Source of the DNA: Planctomycetia bacterium | Lineage (GTDB): Bacteria; Planctomycetota; Planctomycetia; Pirellulales; UBA1268 | Reading direction: 5' to 3' | Length of the DNA stretch: 17,903 nt | NCBI GenBank assembly: GCA_009926295.1 | Contig: RFPF01000034.1 | Span: 1 to 17,903, forward strand | Shown: positions 1-8,794 of the stretch, piece after piece | Numbering within the stretch: the first letter of the stretch is position 1 | Layout of the letters: every line of letters begins with the position of its first letter | Notes under the pieces: model-generated | Told to the model about the DNA's origin: nothing | The model's input: only the letters and a program-made list of their open reading frames with translations | Database searches by the model: none | Translations under genes and position numbers: made by a program

Positions 1-1702
<1,702 letters not shown>

Positions 1703-1809
1703 GGCGGAATCATAACAGTCCGTGGCGGTTTCCTCCCCGAACTGGCGATGAAAACGCCGGGCGGCGACGGTATGCTCACGACCGACCGCTGCGTACATCG
1801 GAGACCGTC

Positions 1810-3210
1810 ATGCCTGAGTCCACCACGTCGATCCGCACGTCTCGCCGGGGGTTTCTCGGCACCACAGCCGGCCAGCTCGCCGGCGCCTCGGCGTTGGCCG
1901 CCCTCGCGGTGCCGCGGGTCCATGCGGCCGGCAGTGACGAGATTCGGATCGCGGTGGTGGGGTGCGGAGGCCGAGGCGGCGGGGCGGCGGTCGATGCCCT
2001 TTCCGTGCCGGGAGGTGAGACGCGGGTGGTGGCGCTCGCCGACGTGTTCGCAGACCGCGCCGCGATCGTGAAGCGGTCGATCAGCGAGCAGTTCAAGGAG
2101 CGGGCCGACGTTCCCGACGACCAAATCTTCACCGGCTTCGAGGCCTACAAGCAGGCCCTCGATTGCCTGCGGCCCGGTGACATCGCGCTGTTCGCCACGC
2201 CGCCGGCCTTCCGGGCGCCGATGTTCGCCTACGCCATCGAGAAGGGCGTGCACGTCTTCATGGAGAAGCCGATTTCCGTCGATGGGCCGAGCACGCGGCG
2301 GATGCTCGAACTGGCCCGCACGGCCGATGAGAAAGGCGTGAAGGTTGCCGTCGGCCTGATGTGCCGCCACTGCGACCGGCGCCGCGAGCTCTACCAGCGG
2401 CTCCGGGAGGGGCAGGCCGGAGACCTGATCTCGTTCCACGGGTACCGTGAGCACGACCCCGTGCACAACCTCGACCTCGCCCCGGGCCGCGGTGACATGG
2501 ACGAGCTGCTCTGGCAGGTGAAGCGGTTCCACAACTTCCTCTGGCTCAGCGGCGGCATCTTCAGTGACTACTGCGTGCACCACATCGACGAGGTGTCGTG
2601 GATGCAGGGCTCGTGGCCGGTGCGGGCCGACGCGACGGGCGGCCGCCACTACCGCGGCAAGATCGACGACCAGAACTTCGACAACTACGCGATCGAATAC
2701 ACGTTCGCCGACGGGGCGAAGTTCTTCTATTCCAGCCGCGTGATGAAGGGGTGCGACAAGAAATTCGGCGTCTTCGGCCAGGGGGCGAAGGGCGCCTTCA
2801 CGATCTCGGGCAGCGGCCACTCGCCCGCGAAATCGACGATCTACTCGGGCCAGAAGGCCGGCAAGGAGCAGGTGCTCTGGGCCGCCGAGCAGCCGGAGCC
2901 GAATCCGTATCGCCGCGAGTGGGAGCACTTCGTGTCGGCGATCATCGCCGGCGACGCCTACAACGAGGCGGCCCGGGGGGCCGAGGCGAGCCTGGTGACC
3001 GCGATGGGCCGCTACGCCGCGCACACCGGCCGGCCGATCACCTACGACGAGTACCTGAACTCCCCCGACGATCTCACCGCCGGCGTCGACGCACTCGTTG
3101 ATGGCGGGCCGTCGGTGCTCGTGGCCGGCCCCGAGGGCATCTATCCAGTGCCCAATCCCGGGAAGTACAAGTTCGAATACCGGGACACGCTCGGCCCGGC
3201 GCAGTCGTAG
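1810..3210 (+). CDS. Tat-exported Gfo/Idh/MocA family NAD(P)-dependent oxidoreductase
   Basis: Predicted 466-residue dehydrogenase of the Gfo/Idh/MocA fold, probably acting on a sugar or cyclitol in the periplasm; the substrate cannot be read from sequence. Residues 9-40 form a twin-arginine signal (SRRGFLG at 11-17, then an Ala/Leu-rich stretch ending VHAAG). The Rossmann nucleotide-binding loop is IAVVGCGGRGGG at about 47-58. The family EKP motif (FMEKP) has Glu152-Lys153-Pro154. A conserved histidine region reads SDYCVHHIDE at about residues 254-263. The start is ATG 1810, chosen because GGAGA lies just upstream and the Tat signal follows directly; the frame is open further upstream but without a plausible start. 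It is followed by a hairpin and then by purM, with no obvious functional link. Such Tat-signal members are abundant in Planctomycetes (family knowledge). Confidence 0.92.
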   Translation: MPESTTSIRTSRRGFLGTTAGQLAGASALAALAVPRVHAAGSDEIRIAVVGCGGRGGGAAVDALSVPGGETRVVALADVFADRAAIVKRSISEQFKERADVPDDQIFTGFEAYKQALDCLRPGDIALFATPPAFRAPMFAYAIEKGVHVFMEKPISVDGPSTRRMLELARTADEKGVKVAVGLMCRHCDRRRELYQRLREGQAGDLISFHGYREHDPVHNLDLAPGRGDMDELLWQVKRFHNFLWLSGGIFSDYCVHHIDEVSWMQGSWPVRADATGGRHYRGKIDDQNFDNYAIEYTFADGAKFFYSSRVMKGCDKKFGVFGQGAKGAFTISGSGHSPAKSTIYSGQKAGKEQVLWAAEQPEPNPYRREWEHFVSAIIAGDAYNEAARGAEASLVTAMGRYAAHTGRPITYDEYLNSPDDLTAGVDALVDGGPSVLVAGPEGIYPVPNPGKYKFEYRDTLGPAQS

Positions 3211-3225
3211 CGACGACCGTGGGCT

Positions 3226-3289
3226 GTGGGGCCAGCGTCTCGCGTGCCGAGCGTCGAGCCCGCGGTGGCAAGCGGGACGCTCGCCCCAC
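3226..3289. repeat. Intergenic inverted repeat (23-base arms) between oxidoreductase and purM
   Basis: Arms 3226-3248 and 3267-3289 are complementary at 20 of 23 positions, around an 18-base loop (3249-3266). The core of the right arm is GGCAAGCGGGACGCTCGCC. It starts 16 bases after the oxidoreductase stop and ends 35 bases before the purM start. There is no U-run after it, so it is not a classical intrinsic terminator. It may be a REP-like palindrome or a structured transcript end. Confidence 0.7.
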
Positions 3290-3323
3290 TTGCGGGCACC
3301 CGCCGGGCTGGGAAGATACGGTG

Positions 3324-4394
3324 GTGAACGGAGCGACCTATTCAAGTGCCGGCGTCGACCTCGACCTCTACCGGGAAGGGATGGCCCGGCTGCCGGCACA
3401 CATGCGGCGCACCCAGTGCCCGCGCGTGGTGAGCCCCGAGGGAGGTTTCGCCGCGCTCTTCCAGCTCGACTTCAAGGGGCTGTTCACGCGCGGCTACGAG
3501 GATCCGCTGCTCGTTTCCTGCACCGACGGCGTCGGAACGAAGCTCAAGGTGGCGGTCGCCGCCGGCGTCCACCACACGGTGGGCATCGACCTCGTGGCGA
3601 TGAGCGTCAACGACGCGCTGTGCACCGGCGCAGAGCCGCTGTTCTTCCTCGACTACGTGGCGATGTCGCACGACGACCCGGTCCTCCTCGAGGAGATCGT
3701 GCGCGGAATCGCCGACGCCTGCGTGGAGTGCGCGTGCGCACTGGTGGGCGGCGAGACGGCAATCCTGCCCGACATGTATCACGGTGGCGACTACGACCTC
3801 GCAGGCTTCTGTGTGGGCGTCGTGGAGCGTAAGCGGCTCGTGGACGGCCGGCAGATCCAGCCCGGCGACGTCGCGATAGGCGTCGCCTCGAGCGGCTTCC
3901 ACTCCAACGGATACAGCCTCGTGAGGAAGGCGGTGTTCGAGATGGGCGGGCTCAAGGGGGGCGACACGGTGTCCTCCCTCGGCGGCCGCACCGTGAACGA
4001 CCTGCTCCTCGAACCGACGCGGCTCTATGCCCGGCCGGTGAAGGCGGTGCTGGGGCACTACCGCGTCAAGCAGGTGGTGCACGGCATCGCCCACATCACC
4101 GGCGGCGGCCTCGTGGAAAACCTCGCCCGCGTCGTGCCCGACCACGCGCAGGTCCGGCTCGCCCGCGGCTCGTGGACGGTGCCCGGCGTGTTCCCGTGGG
4201 TGCAGAAGCTCGGCGGCATCGCGGCCGACGAGATGGAGCGGGTGTTCAACATGGGCATCGGCATGGTGCTCGTCGTCTCGTCGCACTTCGCCGACAGCAT
4301 CCAGAAGCAGCTCGCCGATCTGGGCTTCGAGAACTGGCGGATCGGCGACGTCCATGCGGCCGGCCCTGCGGACGACCGCGTCGTGCTCGGGTAA
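3324..4394 (+). CDS. purM: Phosphoribosylformylglycinamidine cyclo-ligase (AIR synthetase)
   Basis: Catalyses ATP-dependent ring closure of FGAM to aminoimidazole ribonucleotide in de novo purine synthesis (cytoplasm). The 356-residue product is close to the usual length of about 345. Diagnostic segments are CTDGVGTKLKVA (Asp68 region, ATP/metal-binding loop), the VNDALCTGAEPLFFLDY segment, GGETAILPDMY (Glu144), GVASSGFHSNGYSLVR, LLEPTRLYARPV and HITGGGLVENLARV. The start is a GTG, either 3321 or 3324. I chose 3324 because GGAAG at 3311-3315 is then 8 bases away and translation gives MNGATYSSAGVDLD, matching the family N-terminus. The frame stays open back to 3219, but that part runs through the hairpin and is not coding. 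No other pur gene is adjacent. Three bases after the TAA there is room for nothing but the repeat cluster that starts at 4401. Confidence 0.95.
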   Translation: MNGATYSSAGVDLDLYREGMARLPAHMRRTQCPRVVSPEGGFAALFQLDFKGLFTRGYEDPLLVSCTDGVGTKLKVAVAAGVHHTVGIDLVAMSVNDALCTGAEPLFFLDYVAMSHDDPVLLEEIVRGIADACVECACALVGGETAILPDMYHGGDYDLAGFCVGVVERKRLVDGRQIQPGDVAIGVASSGFHSNGYSLVRKAVFEMGGLKGGDTVSSLGGRTVNDLLLEPTRLYARPVKAVLGHYRVKQVVHGIAHITGGGLVENLARVVPDHAQVRLARGSWTVPGVFPWVQKLGGIAADEMERVFNMGIGMVLVVSSHFADSIQKQLADLGFENWRIGDVHAAGPADDRVVLG

Positions 4395-4400
4395 GTCACC

Positions 4401-4540
4401 GGCTCGGGGTTGCCCCTACCGTCTCGCCGGACGCTCACTGCGCCCATCCTGGGCTCCGCTCGCTCGGATTTGCCTGCGCTTCGGCATCCTGCCTGCGCTG
4501 GTCAAATACGCCGGCTCAACGGCAGGGGCAACCCCGAGCC
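4401..4540 (+). repeat. Structured intergenic repeat element, copy A
   Basis: About 140 bases bounded by near-perfect 22-base inverted arms (4401-4422 and 4519-4540; one mismatch, beginning GGCTCGGGGTTGCCCCT). The interior contains TCGCCGGACG near the left arm, TGCCTGCGCT twice, and GCTGGTCA followed by TACGCCGGCTC near the right arm. GCCGG on the left can pair with CCGGC on the right, extending the outer stem. The reverse complement of 4623-4753 carries the same interior blocks in the same order, so the two are diverged copies of one family. It begins 6 bases after the purM stop. I see no coding potential. This accounts for the first third of the gene-free stretch 4395-4798. Confidence 0.75.
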
Positions 4541-4552
4541 TCCCCTGAACGA

Positions 4553-4607
4553 AAGCCCGAAGCGCAAGCGAGGGAGAGAGCGATACCCTCACTTGCGCTT
4601 CGGGCTT
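4553..4607. repeat. Strong hairpin, SPKRKR-type palindrome
   Basis: Arms 4553-4574 and 4586-4607 are complementary at 21 of 22 positions, around an 11-base loop (4575-4585). The left arm includes AAGCCCGAAGCGCAAGC. Read through, it encodes spurious peptides like SPKRKRGRE, a signature I recall in over-predicted small ORFs of planctomycete genomes. It sits exactly between the two copies of the larger element and between two convergent genes. It may act as a bidirectional transcript end, but no T-run is present. Confidence 0.7.
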
Positions 4608-4622
4608 CCGTGGGGTTGACGA

Positions 4623-4753
4623 GGCTTCGGGCTCCCCGTGTCCCGGGAGCCGGCGTAGCTGACCAGCGGAGCCATGGATGGCGCAGCGCAGGCAGGTCCG
4701 ACCTGGAGGGCGGAGGCGAACGTCCGGCGACGGGATACGGGGAGCCCGAAGCC
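4623..4753 (-). repeat. Structured intergenic repeat element, copy B (inverted relative to copy A)
   Basis: About 131 bases bounded by 23-base inverted arms (4623-4645 and 4731-4753; one mismatch, with GGCTTCGGGCTCCCCGT in the left arm). On the reverse strand the interior shares TCGCCGGACG, TCGGA, TGCCTGCGCT, CATCC, CGCTGGTCA and TACGCCGGCTC with copy A, in the same order. The outer arms differ from those of copy A, yet they still pair with each other. That suggests a conserved structure rather than just a conserved sequence. I see no coding potential. Confidence 0.75.
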
Positions 4754-4774
4754 GGATTGGGCGACGCGAGGCAT

Positions 4775-4792
4775 GACAGGCTGAAGCCTGTC
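4775..4792 (-). terminator. Short perfect palindrome just past the dsbD stop, possible transcript end
   Basis: GACAGGCT-GA-AGCCTGTC is an 8-base perfect stem lying 7 bases beyond the dsbD stop codon on the minus strand. It has no T-run, so an intrinsic-terminator role is uncertain. It may simply be another member of the palindromic repeat group filling 4395-4798. Confidence 0.35.
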
Positions 4793-4798
4793 CTACGG

Positions 4799-7219
4799 TT
4801 ACGGCAGCGACGCGGAGCGGAGGTTCGCGATCGTGGGTCGCGAGGGGCCGGCTTGCTTCAGGGCGTCGAGCACCTGCGATTCGGTGATCAGGTCTCGGAG
4901 GATGATCGGCTCGCGGGGCGGTTCATCGGGCTGTGCGGCGGGGAACACGGCGAGCACGGGGATCGAACGGCTCTGGAGCGTCTCGAGCATCGATTTGATC
5001 TCGGGCGACTCCTCCGTCCAGTCGGCGAGGAGCGGGACGACGCGGTTCGTCTCGATCGCCGCTTTCACCCGCGTGGTCTCGATCGCGGTGGCGAGGTTGA
5101 GCTTGCAGGTCATGCACCAGTCGGCCGAGAAATCGACGAGCACGGTGGCGCCACTCTTCTGAAGCTCCGCCAGCCTGGCCCGCGAGAAGGGCTCCCACGG
5201 CAGGATCGACTTCACCGGCCCGAGGAAGGCGAATGCCAGGCTGCCGATCACGGCCGCGATCGTGGCGGCCTGCACCCAGCGGCCGAAGCCCACCGAGCCC
5301 AGGCCGGCATCCTGCGCCCGACCCACCCACCAGCAAGCCGCCCAGATGCCGACGAGCAGGGCGAACGTGGGGATAAAAAAGTCGTGATCGAGAAAGGTGA
5401 ACAAAAACACCACGGTGCCGAGCATCACGAATCCCAGCACCTCCTTGAGCGTCTCCATCCACGCGCCGGGCCGCGGCAGGAACTTGACGAGTCCCGGGAA
5501 CGCGCCCACGAGCAGGTAGGGCAGGGCCATGCCCGTGGCGATCGCCCCGAACACGGCGTAGGTGACCGGCGTGGGCTGCGACAGCGTGAATCCGAACACT
5601 GGCCCGAGGAATGGCCCGCTGCACGGCGTGGCCAGCACGGTGCTGAGCACGCCCTTCAGGAACGCGCCCGCGGGGCCTTCCCGGGACTGCACGTGGCCCG
5701 CCTTCTCGCCGATGAAGCCGGGGATCGGGAGTTCCCAGACGCCGAGGAAGGAAAGGGCGAAGGCGAACACGATCCCGGCCATTGCGACGTTGAACCGTGT
5801 CGAGGTGAACTGCTCACCCCACGCGAGATTCTCGCTGCCGAGGCCGAGGTTGGCCGCCACACTGGCGGTGGCGAGCACGAAAAACACGGCGTACAGCCCC
5901 ACGCAATACCAGAGGTTCATCCGGAAGACCTCGGCTCGAGCCTGGCCCGATTGCTGGGCGAACGACATCAGCTTGAGCCCGAGCACGGGCAGCACGCACG
6001 GCATCAGGTTGAGGATCAGGCCGCCGGCGAGCCCCATCGCCAGAGCCGTCCAGAAGGACAGAGCGGCCCGCGGGGGCGCGGCAGGCGTCGGAGACGGTGC
6101 CCGTGCCACGCTCGGCGTCGTGCGGGCGGTGCGGGCGGTGCGCGCGACGTCGATGGCGGCCGGGGCAGCCGCGGCGTCGGCATAGCGGGCGGGGGTGAAC
6201 TCGACGGCGCCGCTGAGCGGATCCTCGTCGCGGGGCAGCGCGATGGAAAGCCGCGCGGCCGCCGGCGGGTCGCAGGTTGAGTCGCTGCACGTTTGGAAGC
6301 CGACGACCGCCGTCGCGGGCGAGCCCGCCGCGCCCGGCTGGAGCAGGATCTCGATCGCGACCGTTCCGTCCGTCGCTCCGGCCGCGGCGAGGGCCGGCTC
6401 GGCGGCGGGCGAAGCCATCAGCGCCGCGACCTTCGTCGCGCGGGCGGAATCCGCAGGCGGCAGCGACACGATCGTCGGCTTTCCCTGGCCGACGGCGGAC
6501 TCCGCGGTGGAGGAGGGGGCATAAAGGTGCCAGCCCGCCTCCGGCACGATCCGGATCACGAGCGGCCAGGTCCGCGCGACGCCCGGCCCAGGCCGGGATG
6601 GCCCGATGGACGCCTCGATCCGCGCGTGCGAGCGATCGGGGGCGAACGAGGCGGGAGGCGGCACCACCAGGCCCGTGAGGGGGCGAACCGGGGCCTCGGA
6701 CGCGGCAAAGGGGATCGACTCCGGCGGCGTGCAGGCGTTGTCGCGGCACAACTGCACGCTCAGGGTGCCGTGGACCGCTGGCGTTCCCGCCGCCGGGTTG
6801 GCTGCCAGCGGGGCACGCCAGGTGACGCGGCCCGAATGCTCGAGGACGACGAGTCCCTCCCAGCCCGGGACGTCGCTCACCGTCCGGCTGGTGGGCGGAT
6901 CGGCGGGCGTGAAGGGCCCGGCCGGAACGAACGGGGAGTCGGGGGCCACGACGATGCGCGTCGGTTTCGGCCCCCCGGGCTTCTGGTCGAGGGCATACAG
7001 ATGCCAGCCATCCTCGAGAACCGCCGTGACCGCCAGCACCCACGATCCGTCGGGGGCGGTCTCCACGGCCGCCTCGACGGCAAGCGGCCCGGGCAGTGCC
7101 GATTGCACGGCGGCGAGCGGCGCGAACGCGGTCCCGTCCGCCGCGGGAACGTCGATCCACGGCGTGCACGCGGCCACCGCGAAAGCGACACCGGCGAGGC
7201 GAGAAAAAGACCGCTCCAT
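4799..7219 (-). CDS. dsbD: DsbD-like thiol:disulfide interchange protein with two N-terminal alpha-type domains
   Basis: Predicted 806-residue inner-membrane reductant conduit carrying electrons from cytoplasmic thioredoxin to exported thiol proteins. An N-terminal signal (about 1-25) contains VAAC at residues 15-18, a possible lipobox. Two tandem DsbD-alpha-like domains follow, each with WHLYA and a Cys pair: Cys158/Cys163 in QLCRDNACTPP and Cys311/Cys316 in QTCSDSTCDPP. The polytopic CcdA/DsbD-beta domain (about 390-650) has the redox cysteines Cys408 (NLMPCVLPV) and Cys533 (LATPCSGPFLGP). The C-terminal thioredoxin domain has WCMTC (Cys702, Cys705). Family members such as E. coli DsbD (about 570 residues) have one alpha domain, so this one is longer. 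Start ATG 7219 has GGTAGGA about 9 bases upstream. It lies 32 bases after a phosphotransferase gene on the same strand and is probably co-transcribed with it. Confidence 0.93.
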   Translation of the reverse strand: MERSFSRLAGVAFAVAACTPWIDVPAADGTAFAPLAAVQSALPGPLAVEAAVETAPDGSWVLAVTAVLEDGWHLYALDQKPGGPKPTRIVVAPDSPFVPAGPFTPADPPTSRTVSDVPGWEGLVVLEHSGRVTWRAPLAANPAAGTPAVHGTLSVQLCRDNACTPPESIPFAASEAPVRPLTGLVVPPPASFAPDRSHARIEASIGPSRPGPGVARTWPLVIRIVPEAGWHLYAPSSTAESAVGQGKPTIVSLPPADSARATKVAALMASPAAEPALAAAGATDGTVAIEILLQPGAAGSPATAVVGFQTCSDSTCDPPAAARLSIALPRDEDPLSGAVEFTPARYADAAAAPAAIDVARTARTARTTPSVARAPSPTPAAPPRAALSFWTALAMGLAGGLILNLMPCVLPVLGLKLMSFAQQSGQARAEVFRMNLWYCVGLYAVFFVLATASVAANLGLGSENLAWGEQFTSTRFNVAMAGIVFAFALSFLGVWELPIPGFIGEKAGHVQSREGPAGAFLKGVLSTVLATPCSGPFLGPVFGFTLSQPTPVTYAVFGAIATGMALPYLLVGAFPGLVKFLPRPGAWMETLKEVLGFVMLGTVVFLFTFLDHDFFIPTFALLVGIWAACWWVGRAQDAGLGSVGFGRWVQAATIAAVIGSLAFAFLGPVKSILPWEPFSRARLAELQKSGATVLVDFSADWCMTCKLNLATAIETTRVKAAIETNRVVPLLADWTEESPEIKSMLETLQSRSIPVLAVFPAAQPDEPPREPIILRDLITESQVLDALKQAGPSRPTIANLRSASLP

Positions 7220-7251
7220 GAAAAAATCCTACCGGGGGCGTTTTCGCGGGG

Positions 7252-8310
7252 TCAATCGCGGACGGCTGCATCGTTTCCGAGCGCCGCCAGGGCATCCGGA
7301 AGCTGGGCGACGAGCCGGTCCACCCTGCCAAGCACCCGATTTGTATCGGCAAACGTACGGCGTTCGGTGATCAGCCAGCGAAACCAGTTGTCGAGACCGC
7401 AGATCACGCCGGTCGCGTGGAGCCAGGCGACGAACGAGCCCGTTACCCCGGCCGCCGGATGCAGGGCGGCGTAGCCATCGATCGCGGTGCGCCAGCGGTC
7501 GGGCCATGGTGGGGTGGCGGCGGCCGACGGCACGTCCCAGCTTCCGAGGAGCCGGGCAAGGTCGGTCGCGGGCGTGTCGCGCGCGGCGGCGTGGTAGTCG
7601 ATGAATCCCGCGAGGCGTCCGTCGGCGGCGTAGAGGACGTGGTCGCACCACACGTCGCGGAGTACCGGCTGGGTGGTGACCGGCAGGAGCGGACGTGTGG
7701 AGGCAACCTGTCGAAGGGCCTGCCGGCCCGCAGCAGCCTCAAAGATTTCGACGGCCTGGTCGAGGCGCTCGCGAAGCGGTGCGGCCGTCGACGGTGGGGC
7801 GATCGCATGCCACGGTTCGGCGAGGATTTGGTGCGCCTGCATGATCCGGCGAGCCACGCCGGGCGATGCCTTGACCCGCGGGCCGTCGCCGGGCATCTCG
7901 GCCGCCACGGCGTGCAGCCTGGCAAGGCCGGCCACGGCCTGCATCACCTCGGCGTCGGTCGGGTGCGGACGAGGCTTTCCGGGAACGAAGGCGACGAGCT
8001 CCCAGAGTGTTCCCGATCCATCGGTGGCGAGCGTGGGGCAGTCGGCGTGCATCCATGAGCCGTCGAGCACCGCGTGCACCGCCGGCACCGTGGCGAGGCC
8101 TGCGTCGCGGAGGTGGCCCATGAGGCGGTGCACCCACGCGGCCCGACCGGGCGGCACGTCTGTGCCGAACTGCTTGGCGACGCAATCCGGCCGGCGAGGG
8201 TGGCGGACGAGGAACACCCCCGAGCCGCTGAAGCCGCCACCGGCGAGCGGCAGCGATTCGACCGCGTCGTCGCCGAACCACGCCCGCCACGGGGGCTCAC
8301 GGCACTGCAT
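7252..8310 (-). CDS. APH-fold phosphotransferase family protein (substrate unknown)
   Basis: Predicted 352-residue kinase of the aminoglycoside/choline phosphotransferase fold. An N-terminal nucleotide loop (LAGGGFSGSGVFLV) and lysine (CVAKQFG) are followed by the catalytic region LRDVWCDHVLY, with Asp219 as likely catalytic base, and by FIDYHAAARDTPATDLARLLG, with Asp238 as the likely metal ligand. The classical HGDxxxxN catalytic loop reads RDVWCDH here, so it is an atypical branch. No substrate should be assumed and resistance is not implied. ATG 8310 was chosen because AAGGA lies 7 bases upstream; ATG 8328 in the same frame adds six residues and has a weaker ribosome site. It diverges from the receiver-like gene at 8387. 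dsbD follows 32 bases downstream, suggesting a two-gene operon with no obvious biochemical link. Confidence 0.8.
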   Translation of the reverse strand: MQCREPPWRAWFGDDAVESLPLAGGGFSGSGVFLVRHPRRPDCVAKQFGTDVPPGRAAWVHRLMGHLRDAGLATVPAVHAVLDGSWMHADCPTLATDGSGTLWELVAFVPGKPRPHPTDAEVMQAVAGLARLHAVAAEMPGDGPRVKASPGVARRIMQAHQILAEPWHAIAPPSTAAPLRERLDQAVEIFEAAAGRQALRQVASTRPLLPVTTQPVLRDVWCDHVLYAADGRLAGFIDYHAAARDTPATDLARLLGSWDVPSAAATPPWPDRWRTAIDGYAALHPAAGVTGSFVAWLHATGVICGLDNWFRWLITERRTFADTNRVLGRVDRLVAQLPDALAALGNDAAVRD

Positions 8311-8386
8311 GGCTTGATCCTTGGGCATCCGACCGGCCGCCTGCTAGGCTTACGACATCGTACGGGGATCGAGGCCGGGAGGGCGC

Positions 8387-8767
8387 ATGCCCCACGACCT
8401 GAAAATCCTTCTCGTGTCACCCGACCTGCTCGCCACGAGCCGGATCGCCGCGCTCGCGCGGCCCCTGCCGGCATCGGTCGAGACGCTGAGGAGCGTCGAC
8501 GACACGCCGCGAGAGGGCCCGTTCGACCTCGTGCTCGTCGACCTGCAGGCCCTCCCGGGCGACGCCGCGGTGCTGGTGGCACGGGCCGCGAAGCTGGTGG
8601 AGCGGCAGGCGAGCGCTTCGGGCCATGTCGCCAAGCTCGTGGCGTTCGGCCCGCACGTTCACAGGGAGAGGCTCGCCGACGCCGTGGCCGCCGGCGCCGA
8701 TGCCGCGGTGAGCCGTGGTGAACTGCTGGGATCGTTGCCGGGACTCGTGCGCCGCTGGCTGGGATAG
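8387..8767 (+). CDS. Stand-alone degenerate response-regulator receiver-like protein
   Basis: Predicted 126-residue cytoplasmic protein that looks like a single CheY-type domain with no output domain. Strand 1 is KILLVSPD, with only Asp13 of the usual acidic pair. DLVLVDLQ carries Asp51 at the phospho-acceptor position. The Thr/Ser position is replaced by Ala-Phe-Gly in KLVAFGPHVH. The usual conserved lysine is replaced near AAVSRGEL. It is therefore probably a pseudo-receiver acting by protein contact rather than a normal phosphorelay member. Start ATG 8387 has GGGAGG just upstream. A weak sigma-70-like pair (TTGGGC at 8321-8326, 18 bases, TAGGCT at 8345-8350) could be its promoter. It is convergent with the membrane protein gene ending at 8795, with 27 bases between the stops. 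Confidence 0.75.
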   Translation: MPHDLKILLVSPDLLATSRIAALARPLPASVETLRSVDDTPREGPFDLVLVDLQALPGDAAVLVARAAKLVERQASASGHVAKLVAFGPHVHRERLADAVAAGADAAVSRGELLGSLPGLVRRWLG

Positions 8768-8794
8768 CCGCGCAGGATCACGCCGTGCTCGGCC

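Noticed and set aside
3219..3323. N-terminal extension of purM to an upstream GTG
   Set aside because: It would be translated through the 3226-3289 hairpin and matches no PurM; GGAAG at 3311 supports GTG 3324.
4410..4619. Small open frame ending in an SPKRKRGRE peptide
   Set aside because: The peptide is the read-through of a palindromic repeat, not a protein; no ribosome site is present.
4172..6280. A 702-codon plus-strand frame through the end of purM, the repeats and dsbD
   Set aside because: It crosses palindromic repeats and is antisense to dsbD; composition is Arg/Gly/Glu-rich with no domain.
7252..8310. Aminoglycoside resistance gene
   Set aside because: Only the kinase fold is supported; the catalytic loop is atypical and nothing identifies a drug substrate.
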